In this document: positions 53,947-61,672 of the stretch, piece after piece | How positions within the stretch are numbered: position 1 is the stretch's first letter | How the letters are laid out: each line of letters opens with the position of its first letter | From: Shewanella sp. 1CM18E | GTDB taxonomy: Bacteria > Pseudomonadota > Gammaproteobacteria > Enterobacterales > Shewanellaceae | DNA: 64,000 bases | Assembly (NCBI RefSeq): GCF_023161665.1 | Contig: NZ_JALNTW010000014.1 | Coordinates: 1-64,000, forward strand | Direction of reading: 5' to 3' | The notes under the pieces: model-generated | Database searches by the model: none | The model's input: the letters and a program-made list of their open reading frames with translations, nothing else | What the model was told of the DNA's origin: nothing | Position numbers and translations under genes: made by a program

Positions 53947-55164
53947 TTAAACTTCAGCAATTCGCTCTAGTTTAGCAAGATAAAAGCCGTCAAAGCCTGT
54001 TTCTGCTGGGCTGATGGTTTCATCTTCAATAAATCTAAAATGTTTGTTTTCAGCTAAAAACGCGTCAACTTGGTCGCGGTTTTCTTCAGGCATAATTGAA
54101 CAGGTTGCATAAACTAGCATGCCGCCCACTTTTACCATGCGGCTATAGCTTTGCAAAATGTGCTTTTGTAGCTCAACTAACACTGGTAAACGCTCTGGCG
54201 TATCGCGCCATTTAGCATCTGGGTTACGTTTAAGTACACCTAAACCTGAACACGGCACGTCTAATAGCACACGATCACAAGTTAACTTTAAGCGCTTAAT
54301 GGTTTTGCTGCTGGCAATAATGCGTGTTTCAACGTTATGTGCGCCTGCACGGCGAGCACGTTGCTTGAGGTTATCAAGTTTCCATTGCTCAACATCCATC
54401 GCTAATAAGCGACCTTTGCCTTGCATTTGCGCTGAAATAGATAAGGTTTTACCACCAGCGCCAGCACACGCATCAACAACGCGCATACCTGGTTTTGCAT
54501 CAAGTGCTAATGCCACTAGCTGAGAACCTGCATCTTGCTGCTCAAACCAACCTTTTTTAAAGGTTTCGGTTCTAAATAGTGCTGAATCAGAAACCACTTC
54601 AAGCGCAGTATCAACACCCGGCACAGTAGCAGTTTCAACACCTTCTTTACGCAGCGCTGTTGCTAACTCTTCGCGGGTACACTTTAAAATATTGGTACGT
54701 AAAAAGCGTTTTGCTGGCTTATTTAGTGCAGCACGTTCTGCAGGCCACTTATCGCCCATTTGCGCTTGGCCCATTTCGTTAAGCCAATCAGGACAGCCAT
54801 CCCATAAAACTGGTTGGGCTTTAGCTTCTTCGATACGAGCTGCGAGTTCTTGCTCATCCACTTGCAGCGCATACTGCATTTTCGGTAGCGGCAAATTGTT
54901 GAATAAATGCCAAACGTTAAGCAAACGCGTGCCTAAACGAGCCATTTCTTCAGACTTAACATCAGATAGGAAACAGTAAAGGTTCAATCTTCGTAAAATA
55001 TCACCCACTACGAATGTGATGCGACCTTGTTCTTTCGGCTCTAATTTTAGTCCCGAAAAGTGTTGTGAATAAGCACGATCTAACGGCTTACCCTCAGATA
55101 AAACAAGATCAAGAATACTGATCACTAGTTCGTTAGAGCTAGGAGATAGCGAAGATTTCAACAT
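53947..55164 (-). CDS. RsmB/NOP-family rRNA m5C methyltransferase
   Basis: A SAM-dependent RNA cytosine-5 methyltransferase. The 405 residues hold a helical RNA-binding N-terminus (about 1-140) and a Rossmann core with VVDACAGAGGKTLSIS, VLLDVPCSGLGVLKRN and VYATCSIMPEENRDQV. The cysteines in the last two motifs are the release and catalytic residues. An ATG 60 bp further upstream is possible; MLKSSLSPSSNELVI is chosen because it fits the domain start. The target base is not predictable here; E. coli RsmB and RsmF are family members with different sites. Confidence 0.88.
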   Translation of the reverse strand: MLKSSLSPSSNELVISILDLVLSEGKPLDRAYSQHFSGLKLEPKEQGRITFVVGDILRRLNLYCFLSDVKSEEMARLGTRLLNVWHLFNNLPLPKMQYALQVDEQELAARIEEAKAQPVLWDGCPDWLNEMGQAQMGDKWPAERAALNKPAKRFLRTNILKCTREELATALRKEGVETATVPGVDTALEVVSDSALFRTETFKKGWFEQQDAGSQLVALALDAKPGMRVVDACAGAGGKTLSISAQMQGKGRLLAMDVEQWKLDNLKQRARRAGAHNVETRIIASSKTIKRLKLTCDRVLLDVPCSGLGVLKRNPDAKWRDTPERLPVLVELQKHILQSYSRMVKVGGMLVYATCSIMPEENRDQVDAFLAENKHFRFIEDETISPAETGFDGFYLAKLERIAEV

Positions 55165-55384
55165 TAAAAAATTACTCTGATTAGAAAACGCTGCGATCAT
55201 AGGAGTAAAGACGTCAATACGCAAGCTTAGCCCGACTAAATACCGTAAGAATTCAGCATTAAATTGACTTACTTCCAGTAAACAGGTGCAAAGCTAAATA
55301 AGTGGCTGAAAGGAACGCTTAGTAAGATGGGCAATCAAGCTCAACAAATGCCATGGAATATCGAACCACGGACTCATAACCACA

Positions 55385-55415
55385 ATAAAAAATACCGCAA
55401 TTGATTGCGGTATTT
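55385..55415 (-). terminator. terminator after the malate-synthase-like domain gene
   Basis: On the minus strand AAATACCGCAAT/ATTGCGGTATTT has a small loop and is followed by TTTATTG. Confidence 0.82.
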
Positions 55416-55443
55416 CATCGTTAGGATAGCGATAGTCTCGCTT

Positions 55444-55953
55444 TTATTCCTTTAATAAATAGTCACTGCCATCTTTGGCGGTAAACACTTGATCTTGCAT
55501 CGAACTTGCAATCACTGAACGCTCAATATCGATTAAACTAATCCAATATTCATGCCCTTCTAGCTGAATATCTTTAATATTAGCCAAGTCCTGGCAGTCA
55601 TTTTCTTTATTACGCTCAAAAGTGAGCTCGACATGAGTACCATTATCTTTAAGCAAAATCGCCGTTGGCTCACTTTTATGACCATTCAGCGCCACAAACT
55701 GCTTAGGGATACGTAATCCCGTTTGCGTACCATCAGCCATAAAGATAAGCAGTTGCTGGTAATACACTACATAGCTGCATGCATCTTTATGCGAGCCATT
55801 TGCGAGGGGAAACTTAGCGTCTAAAAATGCTTTTGCACAAGGGGCCGTTGTGTCTTTAGTTGCCTTTTCGACAACATTCACATCAACAAGATCGGCACCA
55901 ATAAAGTTATTATTTAGATTTACTTGAGTACTATTGATTGTTGATAGTTCCAT
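55444..55953 (-). CDS. free-standing malate-synthase-G-like domain protein
   Basis: A 169-residue protein that resembles an internal part of malate synthase G. By eye, LANGSHKDACSYVVYYQQLL parallels LVNGSHANVTQYFIESGVLK of the window's own GlcB. ADGTQTGLRIPKQFVALNGH parallels SGDTTELTTASKFAGFNGEQ, and PTAILLKDNGTHVELTFERN parallels PSAILIVNNGLHIEIQIDRN. The region corresponds to the GlcB inserted beta domain plus the strand leading to the barrel, without catalytic residues (TTIMDCEDSVA is replaced by WISLIDIERSV). It cannot be an enzyme on its own. It is divergent from a DUF3612 regulator and may be its partner. Confidence 0.75.
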   Translation of the reverse strand: MELSTINSTQVNLNNNFIGADLVDVNVVEKATKDTTAPCAKAFLDAKFPLANGSHKDACSYVVYYQQLLIFMADGTQTGLRIPKQFVALNGHKSEPTAILLKDNGTHVELTFERNKENDCQDLANIKDIQLEGHEYWISLIDIERSVIASSMQDQVFTAKDGSDYLLKE

Positions 55954-56051
55954 GGCCCTGTCCTCTTACTGTCGATTTCGGTTCAGCTATTGCTTGTTCA
56001 CATCGCAACCAAAATTATTTCCGTTTTCTGATTGCTTGATTTGTAGTCTAG

Positions 56052-56067
56052 TGTAATTTTCATTACA
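56052..56067. promoter_or_regulatory. palindrome in the divergent promoter region, copy 1
   Basis: TGTAATTTTCATTACA has perfect 6-bp arms. It lies 39 bp before the XRE-type regulator start and about 100 bp from the divergent gene. It is a candidate operator for the regulator. Confidence 0.5.
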
Positions 56068-56069
56068 AT

Positions 56070-56096
56070 TTCACAATAAAAATTTTACATTGTGAA
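56070..56096. promoter_or_regulatory. palindrome in the divergent promoter region, copy 2
   Basis: TTCACAAT and ATTGTGAA form perfect 8-bp arms spaced by 11 bp. The element ends 9 bp before the regulator ATG, which would allow simple autorepression. Confidence 0.5.
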
Positions 56097-56105
56097 TTTT
56101 ACAAG

Positions 56106-57644
56106 ATGAAAAATAATCAGAGCTTGATCAGAAAGTCACATTTCTTAGGGACTAAGATTAGAAACCTGCGTAAACGTAACCATCTCACAATGGAAGATCT
56201 TTCTGCGAGATGCGTACGGGTTGATCCAGAATCCGCCCCATCCGTTTCCTACTTATCTATGATTGAACGGGGCAAACGCGTACCAAGCGCAGGCATGCTC
56301 GCCGTCATTGCAGCCGTGTTTCAAAAGGAAGTCGATTGGTTTTTAGATGATGTACCCGAAGGCGATGCCATCACACCTGAGAAAGGTCGCCGCGGCGGAA
56401 TTAGTGGTATGGCGTTAGAGCCTAGCTTTTTATTTTCTAACGATATTTTGCAGATAGCGATCCCAGAAATGTTATCGCAAACCGGCACCACGGGAAGAGA
56501 GTTTGCCCATTTACTTATTCGAGCTCACCAAGAGCATCATCAAAACCACTTTCCTGATCTTGAGCGTGCAGCTGAAGAGGTCGGTCACAAACGCTTGCCT
56601 TTAGCCCTCGACGATTTAAAAGATATTGCTAAATCACTCGGACTAAAACTTAAGTGGGTTGATAAAACCCCGCAAGAAGTTGTCGATGAGATGGGGGTCA
56701 GCACAGCCCATGTGGTGACTTCATTTTTCGAGCCACCATCAACCATTTATTTAAATAAAATGCTTAAGTCCTACCCCACCCGGCTAAAATATGATTTAGC
56801 GGTACATATTGGTCACTGTGTTTTACACAATAAAGATGGACTTAAGTGCGTATTAACCGCTGGTCGCCGCCATACAGCGTCCCATGACGATAACGCTGCA
56901 CCAGCTTCCTCGACCCTAAATGCGCAAGATATTTTACATGCATGGCGAGATTTCGAATCGAGCTTTTTTGCCGGTGCATTGTTGTGCCCTAAAGTGGCTT
57001 ATAGACAATTACTTGACCGTCACGGTTATGAAATTAACGTCAGTAAAACCATTGGGGTTTCAGCCTCCGTTGCAATGCGGCGTATGACGGTTGTCTCTCC
57101 CTACCCCCATTGGCACTACTTCGATGCTTATGCCCCAGGCAAGTTAAAAGCCGTTTATCGTGGTAATGGTATCCCGCTACCTTGGGGAAATATGCGCGTA
57201 GTAGAAGATCCCTGTCAGCACTGGGCAGTATTTAGAATGATTAATGAGCCTAAGGTCGGTACCTCAGCGCAAATATCCATTTTGGATGTTGCTGATGAGC
57301 CAAGGATCTATTGCTGTGAGTCGATTAAAGTTGAAGACATGGCGGGCAATAATCACGTGCTTTGTGCCGGAATCGATTTAAACCCCGCCATTGATGCCCA
57401 AGGCGGCGACGCTGCAGCGATTGCAGCGGATTTAAAACAGTCATGCGCCACCAATAGTGGCTCTGTGACTATGCCTACGCATGTTAAGAAAAACCTTATG
57501 AGTGTAGCGAAAATTCTCAATATTAATTGGATTGAACGCGGCATAGAAAATGACGCTCGGCTTATTTGCGCTCGCGGTGCCGTCTGCCCAAGGCAACCGA
57601 GTTGTTATCAAGCTGGCCGCGCCTTATGCAGTGAGGAGCAATAG
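56106..57644 (+). CDS. XRE/DUF3612-type transcriptional regulator
   Basis: A 512-residue regulator. Residues about 10-75 form an XRE helix-turn-helix (RNLRKRNHLTMEDLSARC, then SYLSMIERGKRVPSAGML). A central region (about 155-260) has an IrrE/ImmA-like HIGHCVLHN where active members read HExxH, so the zinc site is degenerate. The C-terminal half corresponds to the DUF3612/short-chain-acyl-type sensor region and ends with a cysteine cluster C-x5-C-x5-C-x7-C. Related long XRE regulators such as RamB control glyoxylate-shunt genes. It is divergent from the malate-synthase-like domain gene. Confidence 0.85.
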   Translation: MKNNQSLIRKSHFLGTKIRNLRKRNHLTMEDLSARCVRVDPESAPSVSYLSMIERGKRVPSAGMLAVIAAVFQKEVDWFLDDVPEGDAITPEKGRRGGISGMALEPSFLFSNDILQIAIPEMLSQTGTTGREFAHLLIRAHQEHHQNHFPDLERAAEEVGHKRLPLALDDLKDIAKSLGLKLKWVDKTPQEVVDEMGVSTAHVVTSFFEPPSTIYLNKMLKSYPTRLKYDLAVHIGHCVLHNKDGLKCVLTAGRRHTASHDDNAAPASSTLNAQDILHAWRDFESSFFAGALLCPKVAYRQLLDRHGYEINVSKTIGVSASVAMRRMTVVSPYPHWHYFDAYAPGKLKAVYRGNGIPLPWGNMRVVEDPCQHWAVFRMINEPKVGTSAQISILDVADEPRIYCCESIKVEDMAGNNHVLCAGIDLNPAIDAQGGDAAAIAADLKQSCATNSGSVTMPTHVKKNLMSVAKILNINWIERGIENDARLICARGAVCPRQPSCYQAGRALCSEEQ

Positions 57645-57747
57645 CGAGTTCAACCACACAGGTTAGCAAGAGTGCCAACTACCTTGAAAAACACCGCTGG
57701 TAGAAGGACACAGAGGAGACCAAGAAAGGCTAAGGTTCGCACAGTAA

Positions 57748-57812
57748 GATATCAGATGTCGTTACTTCAGTGGGATGCTATAAAGCCGTCCATGCCGTAC
57801 CGACATCTGAAT
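57748..57812. repeat. inverted repeat ATCAGATGTCG / CGACATCTGAT-like
   Basis: Arms ATCAGATGTCG and CGACATCTGAAT pair over nine or more bases around a roughly 40-bp loop containing CCGTCCATGCCG. It looks like part of a degraded mobile or repetitive element. No gene was identified in it. Confidence 0.45.
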
Positions 57813-57995
57813 CATCATCTCTCCGAATGAGTTTTCTCGGGTGTTACAAGTTCATTTCTGGGCAGAAGTTTGTCGGAGCGTGCTTCTCTGGTGCATTAAA
57901 GCCAAATCAATCAAACTTCGTTTGATTATATAGCCCTCAAAGAATCGATACGTATTTTTGCCTGAGGATAACTAACAGTAAAATTGGTTCCAATG

Positions 57996-58102
57996 GCCTG
58001 CAGCCAGCGCATGTGCAGACACTTCTGAGACACGCTGCGAGTACGTCCCTGTAAGCTCTACGATGGCATCCATGCCATCAAAGGCCTCAGCTGTATCTAC
58101 AC
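57996..58102 (-). repeat. 107-bp structured repeat, copy A
   Basis: This matches copy B near 60.3 kb in opposite orientation over its whole length, at roughly 75-80% identity by eye. A near-invariant core (CAGAAGTGTCTGCACATGCG when read on the minus strand) is shared. Each copy contains a palindrome whose arms differ but still pair (GATGGCAT/ATGCCATC here). This is the pattern expected of a dispersed Shewanella repeat or small non-autonomous element. Confidence 0.75.
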
Positions 58103-58180
58103 CAAGTTGGAACAGCACACTCTTTAATGTTTAGCGTTGCGCCTAAAGCCCTAGCTAGCTTTTGGACAGAAATTAGTTAG

Positions 58181-58417
58181 AGAAAGCTGTTTAAAGCTAG
58201 GTCGTGGGATAAGAAAAAATATGGCAATCAAATAAAGTTTACTCTGACCCCACATATCCAGAAAACTGATATTCACACGGGTAAGGTGCGCGGGTTCTTA
58301 AGAACATCAAGCGGTCATTACTTTGTTTCAGAGTTGAATGCTGAGGGTGTGGCCATTCAGACAGTGCGAGTAACCAAGGCCAATTGGTTGATGATTCAAG
58401 CTGAAATGGGTAAGTAA
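58181..58417 (+). pseudogene. 3' remnant of an unidentified gene
   Basis: An open frame with no ATG until its end reads GKVRGFLRTSSGHYFVSELN and then GVAIQTVRVTKANWLMIQAE. The sequence looks protein-like and does not match anything I can name. The 5' end runs into non-coding repeat sequence, so I read it as the truncated end of a phage- or plasmid-type gene. The downstream three-gene operon may have belonged to the same element. Confidence 0.4.
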
Positions 58418-58508
58418 TAAATTTAATCAAGCTAACAGTTTTATAAAAGGGCAGCGGTTATCATATCGCTGCTTTACAGCAACAACAATTAATAGAGTTA
58501 GAATCTAA

Positions 58509-59039
58509 ATGAGCATGACGCAAACGCAAGAACGTAAGTTAAACCGCCAACTGTTATTAGAGCAAGGTAGCGAAGTTAAGTGGAATGAAGTATTGAAAAC
58601 CTTTAGTAATGATTTAGATTTTAATAGACAAGGATGTGCGCTGAAGAAATTAGACCTAAATGTATTTCTTAATGTGGTATCTACTATCGATGAAGTAAAA
58701 CAAGAGCGACAAGGCGAGATTGAGAACTATCAGGCGAGGCTTGATAAAATAGCTGAGATTAAATTACTGATGAAAGCCGATGGCATAACATTAAATGAAC
58801 TTGGTGATGCTGTTGCAGCTGCTAGACCAACAACAGTTAAGTTAAGTGATAAGCTAAGCGAATTGATGGAAGCTATTAAGATAGTTGCAGCGGAACAACA
58901 GCAATTCAAGTTACCAACTAATAAGTTATTGGAGCTGTTAGGTAATGGACGCAACAAGAATTACATTGCTAACGGTCTTGCTAAGCTGGGATTGAAAGGC
59001 GTTATTACTATGGTTAGCCACAGAGTGTACGAGCTATGA
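58509..59039 (+). CDS. unknown protein, first gene of a small accessory operon
   Basis: I do not recognise this 176-residue protein. Residues 65-100 form a probable coiled coil (VKQERQGEIENYQARLDKIA). It continues with LLMKADGITLNELGDAVAAA, slightly reminiscent of the N-terminal region of H-NS-like proteins, and ends in a possible small helix-turn-helix (NGRNKNYIANGLAKLGLKG). A DNA-binding or regulatory role is possible but unsupported. The next gene starts within its stop (ATGA overlap). Confidence 0.6.
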   Translation: MSMTQTQERKLNRQLLLEQGSEVKWNEVLKTFSNDLDFNRQGCALKKLDLNVFLNVVSTIDEVKQERQGEIENYQARLDKIAEIKLLMKADGITLNELGDAVAAARPTTVKLSDKLSELMEAIKIVAAEQQQFKLPTNKLLELLGNGRNKNYIANGLAKLGLKGVITMVSHRVYEL

Positions 59040-59362
59040 TAAAGAAAATTATTCTTGCTGCTAGTTTGGTTGCCTTTGGTGCTGTTGCTGATAGTGGAGA
59101 GGATAAAGCTTTGGGGTTATGCTGGGAGGCTTCCGCTATTCATAATTGGAACCATCATTATCACATAGCTTTAAGAAAGGCGATTGGCTCAAAGGTCAAA
59201 GAACGCGATTGGTTTATGTTTGGGCGTGGCGAAGGTTCTGGTCTGGTCTATGCTTTCAAAGCTGATAATGAAACCACTGAGGAAACGGCAAAGCGGTTAT
59301 TGATTACATATTGTGGTGAGTATCTGGACTTAGTGCCGAACAGACCGAGTGATTTAAAATGA
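59036..59362 (+). CDS. small exported protein of unknown function
   Basis: A 108-residue protein with signal peptide MIKKIILAASLVAFGAVADS. The mature part has two cysteines (GLCWEASAIHNWNHHYHIAL and LITYCGEYL), which could form a disulfide in the periplasm. No family was recognised. It overlaps both neighbours by 4 bp, so it is translated as part of the three-gene operon. Confidence 0.6.
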   Translation: MIKKIILAASLVAFGAVADSGEDKALGLCWEASAIHNWNHHYHIALRKAIGSKVKERDWFMFGRGEGSGLVYAFKADNETTEETAKRLLITYCGEYLDLVPNRPSDLK

Positions 59363-59469
59363 TAGGTAATATCTTGGGGTTTCTTATTGCCGCTATTGGT
59401 TCGGTGATTGGGTTATGCGTATTCTTGTGTATCGCTGCTTTTAACTTAGCTTTGTTAGCTTCACTATAA
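59359..59469 (+). CDS. 36-residue single-span membrane peptide
   Basis: The sequence MIGNILGFLIAAIGSVIGL continues in an almost wholly hydrophobic tail. The start overlaps the preceding stop (ATGA), and a terminator follows immediately. Both support a real short gene, comparable with small toxin-like or phage membrane peptides. Function unknown. Confidence 0.5.
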   Translation: MIGNILGFLIAAIGSVIGLCVFLCIAAFNLALLASL

Positions 59470-59512
59470 AAAACGAGCCTCCGAGGGTTAAACCTTGGGG
59501 GCTTTTTTATCC
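59470..59512 (+). terminator. terminator of accessory operon
   Basis: The stem GAGCCTCCGAGG/CCTTGGGGGCTT (with G-T pairs) is followed by TTTTTT. It ends the three-gene unit. Confidence 0.8.
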
Positions 59513-59810
59513 CTGTAATTTGCTAATTGTAATCCCATTTACGGCACAGTAGTTTCATTAACTTTATTTCATTTGGTGATTCTGGATTCGCTGTTATTAT
59601 TCAGGTCTGCCCAACAAGGGGGGGTGAAGAAAGACTTTTAAGGCGCTGCTTGGAGCAGGTCGCAAATGATTAGGTAGATGTATTTTAATCCTAGGCAGTT
59701 TGTGAACCGGTTCTGTGTAGTGCTTTTTTGTTGTCTGAAATTTAAGTACCTGATGCGTCGCGAACGCTGATGGATTCATATTTAAATCGTATCCGTCCGG
59801 GGAACTGCAC
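59470..59810. other. non-coding stretch between accessory operon and IS66 remnant
   Basis: Holds the operon terminator and then about 290 bp without a credible gene, including a run of seven G near 59620. It may include the decayed end of the IS66-type element. I could not define terminal inverted repeats. Confidence 0.45.
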
Positions 59811-60212
59811 CTAGTCTAGTATTACATTCCAAGGTAGCAAGTGATCTATGCTCTCGGGTTTGAGTGACAATTGTTCCAGGCAGTACATCAAATAGTTAAA
59901 GGGCGTTAGCCCATTAGCCTTGGCGGTTTCTATCATGCTGTACAGCGTGGCACTGGCGTTCGCACCAGTCGCTGTATTGGCAAATAACCAGTTTTTTCGC
60001 CCTATTACAAACGGCTTTATGGCTCGCTCTGCACGATTATTATCAATGTTGAGCCGCCCATCTTCAAGATAGCGGTTGAGCTTGGGCCATTGATTTAGGC
60101 TATAGCTGATTGCTTTCCCTAGACTGCTTTTTGGGGGCGCATGCTGTTGAGATTTTTCCAACCAACGATGTAACTCATCCAGTAATGGTTGGCTGTGCAT
60201 AAAGGGGTCGGA
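59811..60212 (-). pseudogene. IS66-family transposase, C-terminal fragment
   Basis: About 130 residues match the end of IS66 TnpC. They include the DDE glutamate region DNNRAERAIKPFVIGRKNWL and the conserved tail TLYSMIETAKANGLTPFNYL. Homology starts abruptly around SDPFMHSQPLLDEL, with unrelated sequence before it. The full transposase is about 500 residues, and TnpA/TnpB are absent, so the element is dead. It marks past insertion in this region. Confidence 0.85.
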
Positions 60213-60293
60213 GCGAATAAGCAATAGATATGGATAATGAACTAGCCTTATAGCCATTACTCCGAATCACCAGAATTATGCTTGGCTAACCTA

Positions 60294-60400
60294 GTGCAGA
60301 TACGGCTGAAGCCGTCGAAAACATGGATGTTTTCGTTAAGCCTACACGGACGTACTAGCGGTGAGCTTCAGAAGTGTCTGCACATGCGCCCGCTGCAGGC
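60294..60400 (+). repeat. 107-bp structured repeat, copy B
   Basis: In inverted orientation to copy A. The central palindrome here is GAAAACAT/ATGTTTTC: the arms changed together relative to copy A, so pairing is kept. The pair brackets the accessory operon and the IS66 remnant. Confidence 0.75.
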
Positions 60401-60486
60401 GATTGATAGCGGCTCAGCTACAAGCTCAAACCAGCTCCCCCGTAGCAACAAGCACAAAAATAAATGTAATCAGCCTTCATTCCAAG

Positions 60487-60518
60487 GCTAACCAACTTTG
60501 GTGCAGAAATCAGTTAGC
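60487..60518. other. attC-like 32-bp element
   Basis: GCTAAC at one end and GTTAGC at the other frame CAACTTTGGTGCAGAAATCA. A related 30-bp sequence (58151-58180) lies after repeat copy A. It is too short and unpaired inside to be called attC with confidence. Confidence 0.3.
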
Positions 60519-60597
60519 GTATCAGGTCTATCGTTAGGGGCTTAGGTGACACCAAATACCGCAATGTCTCTAATTTGCTACGACCCCTTTATCTCGG

Positions 60598-61077
60598 CTA
60601 GAGCTCGGAGGCAGAGTGCCAAACCATTTTCTTTAACTCTCCGCCTAAACTACCATCCGCTTCTTTTAATGCTCTAAACCCGAGCTTTGAATACAGACTA
60701 TATGCTGCTCCATTTCTTATAGATACATGCAAAACTACAGAAGTAAAATCTTGTGATTTTGCATGGCCGAGCAACTCCTTGACTAAGCTTACGCCAATAC
60801 CACCATTTCTTTTCTCGGGCATTACCCACATGGAAACAAGCTCGTATTGTCCTTCAGTGTGAACACCACCGACTAATCCAACATCTTGTCCATTACAGCG
60901 AGCAAGTAAAAATTTTACCCCATTGACTTCCGAAGCGATTGACTTCCACTTTTCGTCAGAAATCATTTTTGCTTCCTGATAGGTAAGCCCAAATGCATCG
61001 GGAGCATCAAGAAGTGACTCTAGTCTAATATTTTTTAACGAATCCCAATCGGTTTCAGTTACTGGCACGATATTCAT
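60598..61077 (-). CDS. GNAT N-acetyltransferase, cassette-associated
   Basis: A 159-residue acetyl-CoA-dependent acetyltransferase. Motif A is in MWVMPEKRNGGIGVSLVKEL, and motif B-like ASVLHVS-type strands are followed by AYSLYSKLGFRAL. The substrate is unknown. It is on the same strand as the gene cassettes to its right and of the kind commonly found in integron arrays. A clean attC on its 3' side was not found, possibly because repeat insertions have eroded it. Confidence 0.82.
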   Translation of the reverse strand: MNIVPVTETDWDSLKNIRLESLLDAPDAFGLTYQEAKMISDEKWKSIASEVNGVKFLLARCNGQDVGLVGGVHTEGQYELVSMWVMPEKRNGGIGVSLVKELLGHAKSQDFTSVVLHVSIRNGAAYSLYSKLGFRALKEADGSLGGELKKMVWHSASEL

Positions 61078-61111
61078 AATTTTAGAGCCTTAAAGTCCTG
61101 TTAGGGGCTAA

Positions 61112-61186
61112 ATATAACTGGGTAAAATCAAACTGGAAGCGAACAAACTCAACGGTATTTTGTCCAACTAACACAGCTTGTTATAA
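61112..61186 (-). other. possible attC site of the second acetyltransferase cassette
   Basis: Read on the minus strand it starts TTATAAC (overlapping the gene's stop codon) and ends GTTATAT. The cassette's other edge begins TTATAACTC, the complement of AGTTATAA found here, which supports it as the cassette 3' end. Internal pairing is weak, so the exact limits are uncertain. Confidence 0.45.
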
Positions 61187-61606
61187 CTCTTTTACTAAAC
61201 AGTATGTTACATGACCTTTGGGGTAATCAGGCAATTCACCAAAAACTTTGTATCCACGCTTTTCATAAAATGGTTTTGCTTGAAAACTCAGCGTTTCTGT
61301 ACGCATATATCCAAAGCCCTTTTCTTTGGCAAAGTTTTCGGCTGCATCCATTAATTTACTGCCAACGCCTTGCCCCCTCGTTTTGTCAGATAACCATAAC
61401 AACTCGAGGATGCAATAATTCCAGAAAGCAACTGCTCTTACGCCTCCTACAACTTTTCCATTTTCATCTTTAGCGAAAGCAGCAAATTTAGTATCAGGTT
61501 CAAAAACCACATCGTCTGAAATGTACTTTTGGTTATAGGACTGAATACCTTTACTGATAGTTTCAAGATCTTGTTTACTAGGTGAGGTTGTTACTTCGAT
61601 GTTCAT
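61181..61606 (-). CDS. GNAT N-acetyltransferase, integron cassette gene
   Basis: A 141-residue acetyltransferase. Acetyl-CoA motif A is ELLWLSDKTRGQGVGSKLMD, and MRTETLSFQAKPFYEKRGYK follows. It resembles the GNAT proteins frequent in Vibrio and Shewanella cassette arrays. The cassette edge lies 27 bp upstream of its start, so it has little room for its own promoter. The natural substrate is unknown. Confidence 0.85.
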   Translation of the reverse strand: MNIEVTTSPSKQDLETISKGIQSYNQKYISDDVVFEPDTKFAAFAKDENGKVVGGVRAVAFWNYCILELLWLSDKTRGQGVGSKLMDAAENFAKEKGFGYMRTETLSFQAKPFYEKRGYKVFGELPDYPKGHVTYCLVKEL

Positions 61607-61627
61607 TTCTTCATCCGTGATAGAGAG

Positions 61628-61665
61628 TTATAACGCCGCAATAAGCGGAAAATGGCCTTGTTAGC
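61628..61665 (-). other. attC recombination site (short type)
   Basis: Read on the minus strand: GCTAACAAGGCC, spacer, TTGCGGCGTTATAA. R'' (GCTAAC) and R' (GTT) are in place. The left and right edges of the adjoining cassette give AATATTGCTAAC and GTTAGCAATATT, perfect 12-base complements that would rejoin on excision. The recombination point is between 61633 and 61634. Confidence 0.75.
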
Positions 61666-61672
61666 AATATTT

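Larger units (their letters stand above)
57645..58508. other. non-coding junction of accessory region
   Basis: About 860 bp without an intact gene. It holds a long-armed hairpin (57748-57812), a 107-bp structured repeat, a 30-bp motif with a second copy near 60.49 kb and the 3' remnant of an unidentified frame. Base composition and lack of coding potential differ from the flanks. It marks the left edge of the accessory block. Confidence 0.65.
60258..60597. other. non-coding stretch with structured repeat copy B
   Basis: Between the IS66 remnant and the first cassette-type acetyltransferase. It contains repeat copy B and a short element bounded by GCTAAC and GTTAGC that resembles the ends of an attC site. 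No gene was recognised. Confidence 0.5.

Noticed and set aside
57996..58102. CRISPR-type repeat
   Set aside because: Only two distant, inverted, imperfect copies exist, with no regular spacing or spacers and no cas genes in the window.
58239..58430. Minus-strand open frame opposite the truncated gene remnant
   Set aside because: The + strand reading gives a more protein-like sequence, and the minus frame has no SD or recognisable motif.
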